DNA of 64,000 nucleotides, from positions 310,001 through 374,000 of the forward strand of contig NZ_CP118247.1 in assembly GCF_028816475.1 (NCBI RefSeq), read 5' to 3'. The translations under genes and the position numbers were made by a program. Positions 27,153 to 35,919 of this stretch are shown here, one piece after another. The notes beneath the pieces were generated by a model. That model had not been told where the DNA came from, searched no databases, and was given only the letters and a program-made list of their open reading frames with translations. Position 1 is the stretch's first letter. Every line of letters starts with the position of its first letter. This stretch comes from Devosia rhodophyticola (lineage in GTDB: Bacteria > Pseudomonadota > Alphaproteobacteria > Rhizobiales > Devosiaceae).

Positions 27153-29444
27153 GTGTCCGATGCGCAGCACCTAGCGCCCAACGCATTGCCGGTGGAGCAG
27201 ACCGACTACGACAAAATGCGACGCTTGCCGTTCCTGTTTATCTCCAGCACCTTGACGGGTGCAGCGGCGATGACGCTTGTCGGCGCACCGATGACGTTGT
27301 TTGCTTCTGAAATGGGGTTGGAGGCCGACCGGATTGGATTGTTGGGGGGCATCATGCCCTTTTTCCAACTGCTGGGCATTGCATTCCTGCCGTTGATCAT
27401 GCGGTTCGGCTGCAGGCGTGTGGCCAGTACCGCGCTGACCGTTCGCTACCTGTTCCTGTTGTTGTTCTTGATCGCTCCTACCTTTTATGGTGCGCCCGAC
27501 ACGGTTTTTTGGCTGATGTTCACGGCCATGGCGCTATTTTCCCTGTCCCGCACCATTGCCGAAGCCGCCTACGTACCGTGGTCGCAGGAATTCATGCCGC
27601 GTGTGGTGCGCGGTGTAATCATGGGGCGGTTGGCCATTGCAGGTTTGCCAATCGCGCTGGGCGTTTCGTTTGCAATCAAGCTGTGGCTCGATAGTCGGGT
27701 CGGGTTGGACCGTTTCGTGCCGGTCTTTGGCATTGGCATCATTGTGGGCCTTATCGGGGCGCTCAGTCTTATTGGCCTGGGCGGGGGAAAACCAAATCCG
27801 CAGGGCGCCCGTGGCATGGCGGCGATGGCCAATCTCAAGGCACCGCTGCGAGACCACAACTTTTTGATTTTTCTGTTTTCTTCGGGCACCCAATATTTGA
27901 TCGTGACGGTCATGGGCGTTTTTCTGCTGCTGTTTTTCAAGCTTCGGCTGTCGCTGGCGTCAGGCGAACTGATTTTCCTCTCCACGCTGATACCGGTGGG
28001 GGCAGCCATCGGAAGTCTGGCGACCGGCTGGATTGTTGATCGGTACGGCTCACGCGGCATCCGCATCACGTTGCAAGTCTGTCAGGTTTTTCTGTTGCTC
28101 AGCTTTCCTCTGATGAGCCCGGAGTTGCCCGGCGTTACCATCATCGCGGCGCTGATGTTTTCCGCGTTCGGCTTTCTGGCCTATGGCTCGATCACGGCAG
28201 GCAACGTCTATTTGCTCAATTATGTGCCGCCGGCCAACAAAGAAAGCTACACTGCCCTGTCCTATAGCGTCGATGGAATCGTGGGAGGCTCGGCCACTTT
28301 TGGCGCCGGATTTCTGGTGTTCTGGCTGGAACAGTCAAAGCCTCAGGTGCTCGGCTTTACGTTGGGCAGTTACGAAACGCTATTTGTCTTGTGTGCGCTC
28401 CTGTTGTCAGCATCGCTTGTCGCCTTTGCCTTCCTGAGGGAGGAAGGCGGAACGGGCGTCAAGGACTTCATCAGTCAGTTCTCCACTGGCAACTCCCTGC
28501 AGGCCCTTTGGGGCGTTCATCGCTATGGACATCTGACATCGGAAGAGCGGCGACGCGAATTGACCTATCGCTTTGGCGGGACGCGCAGTGCGCTTGCGAA
28601 AGAAGAATTGTTCGAGGCGCTGCGCGATCCCAGTTTCGATGTGCGCTATGAAGCCATTCAGGCGCTGGGACACTTGCCCCGAAATGCCCGCGTGGTCACC
28701 GAGCTGGAAAACATGCTCCGCTATCACGGGCTGGTGGAGCTGCAATATGCAGCGCTGACGGCGTTGGGGCGACTAAGATCTGTGACGAGCCACAACCAAA
28801 TCTCTGAGTTCCTGAATGATCCAAATCCGATCCTGCGCGCCCGAGCCACGCGTTCGCTCGGCGAAATTCGCGACGATGCCAGTCTCCCGTTGATCCGTGC
28901 GCAGCTGGAAGACGATCCCGAACTCGATTGTCGGCTGGCTGCTGCGTCGGCGCTTGGCAAGCTGGGGGATCGGGAAAGCGTTGAGCCACTGCTGAGGTTT
29001 TACTGTGAATTGGTGCGCGATGACGTGGATATTGCAGGCGAGCCGCGTAGCAAGGTCGTTCTGTTGGCGGTGTCCAAAATTCTTCAATGCGAAGAGTCGT
29101 TTTCGCAGGACTGGCGGCGCGAGGAAAAATTCATCGGCTTTCGGCTGCCAAACCTGCTCAATCGCATTGCCGACACACTCCGGCGGCTTTCCAACGAGGA
29201 GGCGCAGAACCACCGGAAATTGTTGGCCAAAGTGGCGGCAGAACTGGGTGGCGGCGACACGCTGACAGCGTTTCGCGCATTGCAGGATCTGCGCGCCTAT
29301 GTGGCCAATAGCAAGCACCCCAATAGCACGATGGTGCTATCGGTCATGGATGCAACGCGGGAAATTAAGGCACCGCATCGGGCGTTACTGGTATTGCTCT
29401 GCATCGTCATGCGCCCGGTGCTGAAGCACCGGCTCAGGGATTGA
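27153..29444 (+). CDS. MFS transporter fused to a C-terminal HEAT-repeat domain
   Basis: A 763-residue protein. Residues about 25-435 are a 12-helix major facilitator (e.g. SLATGWIVDRYGSRGIRI cytoplasmic loop motif). Residues about 465-763 are soluble and helical with at least three HEAT/PBS-lyase-like repeats: RDPSFDVRYEAIQALGHL, NDPNPILRARATRSLGEI and EDDPELDCRLAAASALGKLG. GTG 27153 has GGGGAG 9 bases upstream and avoids overlap with the sialidase gene. Most MFS carriers are 400-450 residues, so the fused tail is unusual. It is convergent with the second sialidase-fold gene, overlapping by 11 bases. Likely importer of the substrate handled by the flanking sialidase-fold proteins (inference). 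Confidence 0.87.
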   Translation: MSDAQHLAPNALPVEQTDYDKMRRLPFLFISSTLTGAAAMTLVGAPMTLFASEMGLEADRIGLLGGIMPFFQLLGIAFLPLIMRFGCRRVASTALTVRYLFLLLFLIAPTFYGAPDTVFWLMFTAMALFSLSRTIAEAAYVPWSQEFMPRVVRGVIMGRLAIAGLPIALGVSFAIKLWLDSRVGLDRFVPVFGIGIIVGLIGALSLIGLGGGKPNPQGARGMAAMANLKAPLRDHNFLIFLFSSGTQYLIVTVMGVFLLLFFKLRLSLASGELIFLSTLIPVGAAIGSLATGWIVDRYGSRGIRITLQVCQVFLLLSFPLMSPELPGVTIIAALMFSAFGFLAYGSITAGNVYLLNYVPPANKESYTALSYSVDGIVGGSATFGAGFLVFWLEQSKPQVLGFTLGSYETLFVLCALLLSASLVAFAFLREEGGTGVKDFISQFSTGNSLQALWGVHRYGHLTSEERRRELTYRFGGTRSALAKEELFEALRDPSFDVRYEAIQALGHLPRNARVVTELENMLRYHGLVELQYAALTALGRLRSVTSHNQISEFLNDPNPILRARATRSLGEIRDDASLPLIRAQLEDDPELDCRLAAASALGKLGDRESVEPLLRFYCELVRDDVDIAGEPRSKVVLLAVSKILQCEESFSQDWRREEKFIGFRLPNLLNRIADTLRRLSNEEAQNHRKLLAKVAAELGGGDTLTAFRALQDLRAYVANSKHPNSTMVLSVMDATREIKAPHRALLVLLCIVMRPVLKHRLRD

Positions 29445-30561
29445 TTCGCATCCAGTGCAGACTCATCGCCTCTGGCGTTCCAGCGTAATAGCAAACAATA
29501 GCGCCGCCATCGGGCGCGGCCTCGGCATAGGGCAATCCGAAGTTCCACAGTCCCATTTCAGCCAGCAGTTCGCCGGTCGCAGCGTTCGTGCGGCTGTCCG
29601 TTTCCAATTGCTGGTGCAGGTCGATCTGCGTATCAGGCTGGAACGGCGCATCAATGCCCTGGGCCGTGCGCAGCTGAATTGAGGCGCAGCCAAACCGGTC
29701 AACCCATGGGAGCAGCAGGCGGCCATCGCGCAGTGTGGCAGGTCGCCCTGCCTGGTCGGTGATGCCCAAGTCCTCGGACGCTGTCCAGCTGCGACCGCCA
29801 TCTGTGCTGATGCGGCGATGTATGTTCAAATAGCGATTGGCTTTTTTGTCGTAGGTCCAGGCGAACGTGGCGATCTCGTCAGTCGGGGTGACGACACAGC
29901 GCAAATCCCAGTTGAAAATTCTACCCGACGGGTCGACAGCGACGTCCCAGGGATCAGACCAATGCTCACCCTTGTCCTCGGACCGCACAAAGACGGCTTT
30001 TTGTTTCCAAGGGGAGCCGTCCATATAGGTCTTGTTGGTTTCGATGCTGAGTAGCCAGGTTCCATCTGTCAAGACCATCATCGGATTTGTCAGGCTGGGT
30101 GGCCCAAGATTTTCAGGCAAATCGACTTTGGAAAACCCGGACCAGGTTTGCCCGTTGTCGTGCGAATGAGCGAGAAGGATGGCCATGGGAAGACAGCCCT
30201 CAGTCTCGGGATTGAACAGCGGTTGGCCGGGAAAGGCCGTTCGGTCAACCCACATGACCGCTGCAACGAGTTGATCGGGCGTGATCTGGGTTACATAGCA
30301 AATCTTGAGACTGCCATTGCGCCCGTCAACAGTTGCAGCATCAAAGGGAAAGTAGGTCTTGCCCCACGTGCGGCCATTGTCGGTTGATCGGCGAAAGCCA
30401 ATGATCTCGCTGTCGCACTCCTTGCTGGAGCCCTGCCGCCAACAAGCGAGCATGTCGCCGTTGCTCAGGCAGGTAATCGTTGGGAAGGTCAGCGCCGCAT
30501 GATCGGTGCCTGCCTCGGCCTCAACGAGCGTTCCGCGCGCTGATATGTGCATTTTTGACAT
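29434..30561 (-). CDS. sialidase-fold (BNR/Asp-box) protein, cytoplasmic, second of two
   Basis: A 375-residue propeller with Asp boxes STDNGRTWG, SHDNGQTWS, SEDKGEHWS and STDGGRSWT. No signal peptide. As in the other copy the FRIP-type arginine is missing (LTFPTITCLSNGDMLA). The two share fold and architecture but are not close copies. It lies 4 bases downstream of a small conserved gene, in a minus-strand operon headed by the NagA-like deacetylase. Confidence 0.82.
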   Translation of the reverse strand: MSKMHISARGTLVEAEAGTDHAALTFPTITCLSNGDMLACWRQGSSKECDSEIIGFRRSTDNGRTWGKTYFPFDAATVDGRNGSLKICYVTQITPDQLVAAVMWVDRTAFPGQPLFNPETEGCLPMAILLAHSHDNGQTWSGFSKVDLPENLGPPSLTNPMMVLTDGTWLLSIETNKTYMDGSPWKQKAVFVRSEDKGEHWSDPWDVAVDPSGRIFNWDLRCVVTPTDEIATFAWTYDKKANRYLNIHRRISTDGGRSWTASEDLGITDQAGRPATLRDGRLLLPWVDRFGCASIQLRTAQGIDAPFQPDTQIDLHQQLETDSRTNAATGELLAEMGLWNFGLPYAEAAPDGGAIVCYYAGTPEAMSLHWMRINP

Positions 30562-30565
30562 TTTG

Positions 30566-31057
30566 TTATTCGCGCTCTCGTTTGCCCGGCCAACCCATCA
30601 GCAGGGTTGCCTGCTTTTCCGCAGCCTCCGCCTTGGAGCGATCCTTGAAGACGCGCAGAACACATTGCGGCTTTGTCCGGTCGATCACGTCGTAGACGAG
30701 ATGATAGCCCGTCTTGTCCATGATCGGGCCGATCCAGCCGGCGCAGTGATCGCAATATTTCCCCATTGGGGCAGCATCATTGTCAAGAACCTTACTCAAG
30801 CTGGGGCAAACGTTCATCCGTAATTCCAGATGGTCGTCGTGCAGTTCCAGGTCCAGATCGCAATTTTCCTCATCGCGGATATGGGACCAGTATTCGTGCA
30901 TACCGGTCAGGCCCCTGGTTTTGAAAAGCTCGAGCGTGTGGCGCTCCTGATTTTTGCTAATTTCTAGCCAATATTGCTCGAGGGCTGCATGTCCCTGTGT
31001 GGCAAGAAATTTGAATACCTCGTTGTAAAACCGGGGGAAATGATCGCTGGGAATCAT
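30566..31057 (-). CDS. small Cys-rich protein, possibly ATC-hydrolase-like, first twin
   Basis: A 163-residue cytoplasmic protein of unproven function. The C-terminal part has a spaced Cys/His pattern (CPSLSKV, then GKYCDHCAGWIGP, then KPQCVLRVF) that I associate with the L-2-amino-thiazoline-4-carboxylate hydrolase-like superfamily, but this is a tentative match from memory. It starts with an ATGA overlap after its paralogue and both share the layout: helical N-terminus, two beta strands, then the Cys pattern. Its operon partners are a NagA-like deacetylase and a sialidase-fold protein. Confidence 0.6.
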   Translation of the reverse strand: MIPSDHFPRFYNEVFKFLATQGHAALEQYWLEISKNQERHTLELFKTRGLTGMHEYWSHIRDEENCDLDLELHDDHLELRMNVCPSLSKVLDNDAAPMGKYCDHCAGWIGPIMDKTGYHLVYDVIDRTKPQCVLRVFKDRSKAEAAEKQATLLMGWPGKRERE

Positions 31058-31512
31058 GATCGCCTCCGAATGACCTGTCTGCAGGCCCCGGGGCCTGTGA
31101 TCTCGGTATCAATGCAGAAGGGCGTTCCGGCGGCCATGGCGTTGTTGGTCTTTATGGTCTGGTCGCAAAAATGGGGAGATACCGCGCCGGTCAGTTTTTG
31201 AACGTGATGGTAGGCCGTGCAATGTCTGACTGTGAGCACGATTTCGTCGTCGGTTGCCTCGATGGAGAAGTCGGCATTCTCGCGGCCGAAAAAATGCTCC
31301 CAATGGCGGGCGATTTCAGAAGGATCGTCGGCTAACAGGTGCTGGCGAAGGTCGGCGTATACCTCGCGGCCAACCTTGGCGAAAATCTCGTCCATGACCT
31401 CAACGCCAAATTGGGCGATTATGTAGTCGATGGTGGTATTGGTAGCGCCATGAAAATCCAGATGCACATTGCCCCCTTCGTGGTAGCGCATGGGCTTTTC
31501 GTGATCAGGCAT
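31054..31512 (-). CDS. small Cys-containing protein, possibly ATC-hydrolase-like, second twin
   Basis: A 152-residue protein, a diverged paralogue of the next gene in the operon. The C-terminal pattern is RHCTAYHHVQKLTG, SPHFCDQTIKTNNAMAAGTP, then ITGPGACRQVI, with spacing like its twin. ATG 31512 is chosen over in-frame ATGs upstream because GGAGGAGAGG directly precedes it. It overlaps the NagA-like gene by 8 bases and its twin by ATGA, so the pair is probably made in equal amounts and may form a heteromer. Confidence 0.6.
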   Translation of the reverse strand: MPDHEKPMRYHEGGNVHLDFHGATNTTIDYIIAQFGVEVMDEIFAKVGREVYADLRQHLLADDPSEIARHWEHFFGRENADFSIEATDDEIVLTVRHCTAYHHVQKLTGAVSPHFCDQTIKTNNAMAAGTPFCIDTEITGPGACRQVIRRRS

Positions 31513-32701
31513 GAACCTCTCCTCCATAGACAAGATGCGCCCCGATGATTGTTTGACTGACGCTCAATGTATCAGGTTCCAGCACCGCGAAGTCGGCGCG
31601 TTTACCAACTTCGATGCTGCCGATTTCGGCGTCCATTCCCAATATGCGTGCTGGTACAAGGCTACTGGCGTGGGCAGCACGCGCCAGATCCTTGCCGGAA
31701 AAGTGCAGAAAATTCCGCATCGCTTCGGCGGGCGTCAGTGATGAACCGCAAAGGCCACCATTGCGGTCAACAACCGCTTTACCGGGGGCGCTGGTGACCC
31801 AATAGCCGGGATAAAATTCGAATTCTGTGGCACTGCTACCCGCATATTTGTTGGCATCAGTCTCGAGGAAAACCCGATCGGGCGGTAGATGGGAAAGCGA
31901 TTGCACCAATTTGGGATGCACGTGAATGCCATCGCTGATCAGCCCGAGCGCTATTGATGGTTCGGCGATAAGGGCATCGGTGACGGAAAAGACCGGCACG
32001 CCGTCCGTGCGCGGCGGCAGGGTGGGCATGACGTTATATGTGTGTGTGACCGCATCAATGCCCCATTGGGCATAGCGGGCGATATTTTCAGGCATGGCTT
32101 GGCTATGGCCAAAATGTACTGAAACACCTGCATTTTTCATGAGCGCAATAAACGCTTGGGCTCCCGGAAGCTCCGGCGCGATGGTGATTGCTTTCAGCTT
32201 GCCATCGGCCGCGCGCAACATGGCTTCGCCCAAATCAAGGGTGGGAAACTGAATGTTTTCGGGGTTGTGAGCGCCGGGAGCGCCGAAGCACGGCCCTTCG
32301 CTGTGAATGCCAAGGGCGCGGGCACCGGTTTCTGTTACGCACTCTTTCGCCAAGCGCGCCAATACATCGGTTAACGTTTTGCGCGGCAGGCAACTGATTG
32401 ATGGCAAAAATCCGGTTACGCCGTGCGTTGCCAGCAATTTCGCGTTTTGGCGAACGCCATCTGGCTCGGCGTCATTGTAGAGATGATCGGCGAAGCCGTG
32501 CTGGAGCAGATCAATAATACCGGGAAACAGGACTTTTCCCTGGACATTGACCTGTTGCCAATCGGGACCGACCGGTTCATCACGCGGAACCAATGCCACG
32601 AAGCGTTCCTGCTCGATCAAAAGATCGCTCTGGACTGCCCCGCCCGGCGTGATAATGGTCGCCCCACTCCATCGTTGCCTGACTTGCATCGCTTCACCCA
32701 T
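31505..32701 (-). CDS. N-acetylglucosamine-6-phosphate deacetylase (NagA) family amidohydrolase
   Basis: A 398-residue amidohydrolase. NagA hallmarks are PGIIDLLQHGF, HSEGPCFGAPGAHNP (metal Glu), VHFGHSQA (metal His), DAVTHTYNVM (metal His, in place of HLFNAM) and LISDGIHVHP, with FLETDA as the catalytic Asp and a C-terminal GSIEVGKRADFAVL. The LSDG-type loop suggests an acetamido-sugar or related amide substrate, but the HTYNVM variant means that GlcNAc-6-P should not be assumed. ATG 32701 is almost adjacent to operator site 2; an ATG at 32689 is an alternative. Divergent from an SDR gene. Confidence 0.84.
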   Translation of the reverse strand: MGEAMQVRQRWSGATIITPGGAVQSDLLIEQERFVALVPRDEPVGPDWQQVNVQGKVLFPGIIDLLQHGFADHLYNDAEPDGVRQNAKLLATHGVTGFLPSISCLPRKTLTDVLARLAKECVTETGARALGIHSEGPCFGAPGAHNPENIQFPTLDLGEAMLRAADGKLKAITIAPELPGAQAFIALMKNAGVSVHFGHSQAMPENIARYAQWGIDAVTHTYNVMPTLPPRTDGVPVFSVTDALIAEPSIALGLISDGIHVHPKLVQSLSHLPPDRVFLETDANKYAGSSATEFEFYPGYWVTSAPGKAVVDRNGGLCGSSLTPAEAMRNFLHFSGKDLARAAHASSLVPARILGMDAEIGSIEVGKRADFAVLEPDTLSVSQTIIGAHLVYGGEVHA

Positions 32702-32702
32702 C

Positions 32703-32730
32703 CTACTATGTTATCATATTAATGAAGTAG
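32703..32730. promoter_or_regulatory. AT-rich dyad in divergent NagA-like/SDR promoter (site 2)
   Basis: A 28-base imperfect dyad with outer arms CTACT (32703-32707) and AGTAG (32726-32730) and inner TTA...TAA. It fills most of the 51-base gap between the two divergent start codons. Positions 32704-32725 match 41692-41713 nearly base for base (TACTATGTT, six bases, TTAATGA). Confidence 0.65.
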
Positions 32731-32752
32731 GTTGACGATTCAAGGACAAAAC

Positions 32753-33514
32753 ATGAGCGCGGCCTGCGTTTGTATATCAGGGGCGACCCACGGCATCGGA
32801 TACGGCATTGCGGAAGCCTTCGCGCGAGCGGGTGCACGGCTGGTCATCAATGCTGAACGGCCAGACAGCCAGGCGCTTTCGCGCCTCAAAGAACTGACCG
32901 AGTGTCATTTTGTTCAGGCCGATCTGTCGACGGTTGCGGGTGCACGCAAATTCATCGACGAGGCCCACGCCAAACTGGGGCGGCTGGACACGCTGGTCAA
33001 CAATGCCGGGACGTTTCAGGACGTCGATTTTATGGATGTCGAAGAAGCCCAGTTTGCCAAAACCTTTGATCTCAACGTCAAAGGCTATCTGTTTGCAGCT
33101 CAAGCTTTCGCGCGCCACGTGGGGAATGATCAGGAAAACGCCAGCATTGTTTGTGTCGGATCAACCAACTCAAAGGCCGCCGAGAAGAACAGCGTCATCT
33201 ACGATTCGTCCAAGGGGGCGATTTTGATGTTGGTTCGTTCGCTTGCCGTCAGCCTGGCGGATCGGGGAATACGGGCAAATGGCATCGGTCCCGGGATCGT
33301 TGAGACGCCCCTGACCAAGGCGGGACTGGATGGCGATGGAGTTCGTCAGACGCTTCGGCAACAGATCCCGCTTGGCCGCATTGGCCTGCCGCACGATATC
33401 GGTGGGGCGGCCGTATTTCTGGCCTCGACGCAGGCAAGTTACATTACCGGACAGATGCTTTATATCGATGGCGGTATTACCGCCAATCAAATGTCATGGG
33501 AAAGTCTGTCTTGA
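32753..33514 (+). CDS. SDR family oxidoreductase
   Basis: A 253-residue classical SDR: ISGATHGIGYGIA cofactor motif, VNNAGTF, active-site YDSSKGA, and C-terminal ITGQMLYIDGGITAN. ATG 32753 has AAGGA 6 bases upstream. Its 3' end overlaps the next regulator gene by 19 bases. It shares operator site 2 with the NagA-like operon, so the two are probably co-induced. Confidence 0.88.
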   Translation: MSAACVCISGATHGIGYGIAEAFARAGARLVINAERPDSQALSRLKELTECHFVQADLSTVAGARKFIDEAHAKLGRLDTLVNNAGTFQDVDFMDVEEAQFAKTFDLNVKGYLFAAQAFARHVGNDQENASIVCVGSTNSKAAEKNSVIYDSSKGAILMLVRSLAVSLADRGIRANGIGPGIVETPLTKAGLDGDGVRQTLRQQIPLGRIGLPHDIGGAAVFLASTQASYITGQMLYIDGGITANQMSWESLS

Positions 33515-34506
33515 ACACCGAACTGGCGCCTCGCCACCTGCAATTGCGCTCAATGCTGTTTCGACGCTGGAAAACCGAGGGCGTCAAGGTTGGCGACCGA
33601 ATCGAGTCCCAGAACGACATTGTCAATTTTTGCGGTTTTTCACTGATCACCGTTATCAAGACGCTCAAGGACCTTGAGGCCGAGGAGATTATTCGCCGAC
33701 AAGTCGGCAAAGGGTCGTTTCTGGTCAAGACGCCTTGGGCGGAAGCCCATTGGCGCATTGGCATGTTTTACAACCGCGACATTGTGGGCGGTGGCATTTT
33801 CAACAACGAGTTCTACACCAAACTGGTCGTGGCGTTTGAAAAGAGCGTGGTTTCTGATGGCCACGAGTTTATTCTGGGCAGTTTCACGCACAAAGTGATG
33901 CCGATCACCATGTGGGACGCACTCGATGCAGTTGTACTGACCGGCATTACCAGCGAAACCTCGACCGACGCGCTGGCTAACACATCCTCGCAGATCAGCG
34001 TGATTGACACGCGCATCGACGGGCTGGCGGTTCACTCCTATCGCCTCGATTTCGAGCCAGCCATTCGCGCGGCCTTCGGCCATTTTTCAGCAAAGCCACA
34101 TCGCTGGCTTTATCTCGACAGTGAGATCGCTTCGCCCGAGCAGACTGCTCGACGCAGTGCTTTCGAAAAAGCGCATCGGGAGCTGGGCGACAATCAGCAG
34201 GTGCAATACATCAGCGTCAATCAGGAAACCGGTTTCAACGATACGGCCGGGCTGATTGGTGCGCTCGAAAAATTCGGCCCCGATGTGGTTTGCGGGTATG
34301 TGCCCCACGGCTGGCACGATCTGATCAACCAGCATTGCCAGAACCGGCCCCATATCTATGGCTATGCGCTCGGATCCAATGAGCCGGGTTTTATCTGCAA
34401 CACCCAAGCCTGGATGGAACAGATGATCCCAAGCCTTCAGGCAAATCTGGAAAACAGGCAGGCAGAGCCCGTGCAACAGGTTTTTCCCGCCACGTTCAAT
34501 CCCTAA
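33496..34506 (+). CDS. GntR-type winged-helix regulator fused to a LacI-like periplasmic-binding-fold domain
   Basis: A 336-residue regulator. Residues about 14-78 form a GntR winged helix (LRSMLFRRWKTEGVKVGDRI, VKTLKDLE-like LITVIKTLKDLEAEEIIRR). Residues about 85-336 look like a sugar-binding Peripla_BP domain (IGMFYNRDIVGGG, ALDAVVLTGITSE, GALEKFGPDVVCGYVP). This AraR-type combination senses sugars. Start at ATG 33496 is within the SDR gene; a TTG at 33511 is an alternative. Encoded inside the putative regulon, it is a leading candidate for binding the AT-rich operator sites 1-4. Confidence 0.8.
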   Translation: MGKSVLNTELAPRHLQLRSMLFRRWKTEGVKVGDRIESQNDIVNFCGFSLITVIKTLKDLEAEEIIRRQVGKGSFLVKTPWAEAHWRIGMFYNRDIVGGGIFNNEFYTKLVVAFEKSVVSDGHEFILGSFTHKVMPITMWDALDAVVLTGITSETSTDALANTSSQISVIDTRIDGLAVHSYRLDFEPAIRAAFGHFSAKPHRWLYLDSEIASPEQTARRSAFEKAHRELGDNQQVQYISVNQETGFNDTAGLIGALEKFGPDVVCGYVPHGWHDLINQHCQNRPHIYGYALGSNEPGFICNTQAWMEQMIPSLQANLENRQAEPVQQVFPATFNP

Positions 34507-34523
34507 TCAATCCCAGAGGTATC

Positions 34524-34913
34524 ATGCTCAAAATCATCAACGAAGGCGCCAAGTCCGATCTGCCATTCTCTCCGGCAATTGTTGCGGGCGAATTCATGTA
34601 TGTCTCGGGGCAGGCCTCGGTTGATGCAGAGACCGGCGGGATCATTGTTGGATCATTTGAAGAAGAAATGCGCCGCTCAATTACCAATCTCGAGGCGATC
34701 CTCAAAGCTGGCGGCTTGAGCCTCGACCACGTCATCAATGTCAAATCCTATGTCGCGAATCAGGATGATCTGGCGCAGTACAATGCGATATACGCTGAGT
34801 ACTTCGCCAAGCCATTGCCGACGCGCAGCACGATCATCGGGGTTTTGGGGACCAAACTCAAATTCGAGCTGGATTGCGTTGCCTATGTGCCAGGCACACG
34901 GGGCGCATCATAG
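34524..34913 (+). CDS. RidA/YjgF/Rid family protein
   Basis: A 129-residue Rid protein. Conserved features are SPAIVAGEFMYVSGQ, the active-site arginine in LPTRSTIIGV, and KFELDCVAYV. Rid proteins hydrolyse reactive enamines and imines released by PLP enzymes. An AGAGGT site precedes ATG 34524. Its convergent neighbour operon encodes a PLP-dependent D-serine dehydratase-like enzyme, whose imine product would be a natural substrate (inference). The 3' end overlaps the esterase gene by 6 bases. Confidence 0.9.
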   Translation: MLKIINEGAKSDLPFSPAIVAGEFMYVSGQASVDAETGGIIVGSFEEEMRRSITNLEAILKAGGLSLDHVINVKSYVANQDDLAQYNAIYAEYFAKPLPTRSTIIGVLGTKLKFELDCVAYVPGTRGAS

Positions 34914-35888
34914 ACTTGCCATGTACGCAAAGAGCTGATCCATCTCCATTGGCAGCTTTTCGTGGGCGAAATCGGGGTAGGTCACCATCTTTCTGGGGGC
35001 ATTGAGCTTATTATAGGCGGCGAACTGGGTTGAGGGCGGGCATACCTGATCGGCCAGCCCTATGCGCCACAAAACCTCGCCGCGCACGCGGTCTGCAAGG
35101 TGCTGAATATCAATATAGCCCAGCGCGTTGAACACGTCCGATTCGCGCCGGTGCAGCGGATCGAAGTGGCGGAACCAGTCGGACAGTTCAAAATAGGCGT
35201 TTTTGGCCTGATCCATTTCCCAGACACGCTGATAGTCACTCAGGAACGGGAAGACCGGCGCCAGTTTAGCCACCTCGGGCACAAGGGCCGAACAGGCGAG
35301 GGTCAACCCACCGCCCTGGCTGCCGCCCCAAACGCCGACCCGATTCGCATCAACCTCATCCATGCCCATGACCAGCCGGGTGATCTGGGCGGTATCAAGA
35401 AAAATATTGCGAAACAGCAGTTTTTCTGGCGCACCCTGCAGCGCATCTTCGAGGCCCCGAACTATGTGACCGCGCAATGTATTGCCTTGCACAATGCCAC
35501 AATCTTCAGACAGCCCACCCTGCCCCCGGCAATCCATGCCGACATAGCTGAACCCCTGCGCGGCAAAGGCCAGCATGGGGCCATCGGCCCAATCCCCGAT
35601 GCTGCCTGAATACCCATGAAACTGCACAATGGCAGGATGGGGCCTGGACGCATCCTTGGGACGAACATATTTCGCGTGAATTCGGGCGCCGCCGACGCCA
35701 GTAAAATAGAGGTGGAAGCAATCGGCAAAGTTGCATTCAAATTCTGCAGGCACCAGTTCGACATCGGGCGAGACCGACGCCATCTCTGCCAGCCCCGCCG
35801 CCCAAAACTGATCGAAATCAGCGGGTTTGGGGTTCCGGCCCGTATAGGTCGGCAGCGCATCAAGCGGCAGGTCAAAAGTCAGTGGCAA
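34908..35888 (-). CDS. acetylxylan esterase / cephalosporin-C deacetylase family (CE7)
   Basis: A 326-residue alpha/beta hydrolase. CE7 signatures are all present: RGQGG in MDCRGQGGLSED, the nucleophile in GVWGGSQGGGLTLA, and the catalytic His in YPDFAHEKLP, plus VQFHGYSGSIGDWAD for the oxyanion region. No signal peptide, so it removes acetyl groups from imported oligosaccharides in the cytoplasm. It is the last gene of the minus-strand operon starting at 41601. Confidence 0.92.
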   Translation of the reverse strand: MPLTFDLPLDALPTYTGRNPKPADFDQFWAAGLAEMASVSPDVELVPAEFECNFADCFHLYFTGVGGARIHAKYVRPKDASRPHPAIVQFHGYSGSIGDWADGPMLAFAAQGFSYVGMDCRGQGGLSEDCGIVQGNTLRGHIVRGLEDALQGAPEKLLFRNIFLDTAQITRLVMGMDEVDANRVGVWGGSQGGGLTLACSALVPEVAKLAPVFPFLSDYQRVWEMDQAKNAYFELSDWFRHFDPLHRRESDVFNALGYIDIQHLADRVRGEVLWRIGLADQVCPPSTQFAAYNKLNAPRKMVTYPDFAHEKLPMEMDQLFAYMASL

Positions 35889-35919
35889 TTTTCAATCCCC
35901 AAACAGTTAGAATGTGTTT

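Noticed and set aside
26050..32701. Standard sialic acid utilisation locus
   Set aside because: Sialidase-fold, NAL-like and NagA-like genes suggest it, but nanE, nanK, nagB and a known sialic acid importer are absent and the sialidase arginine is missing.
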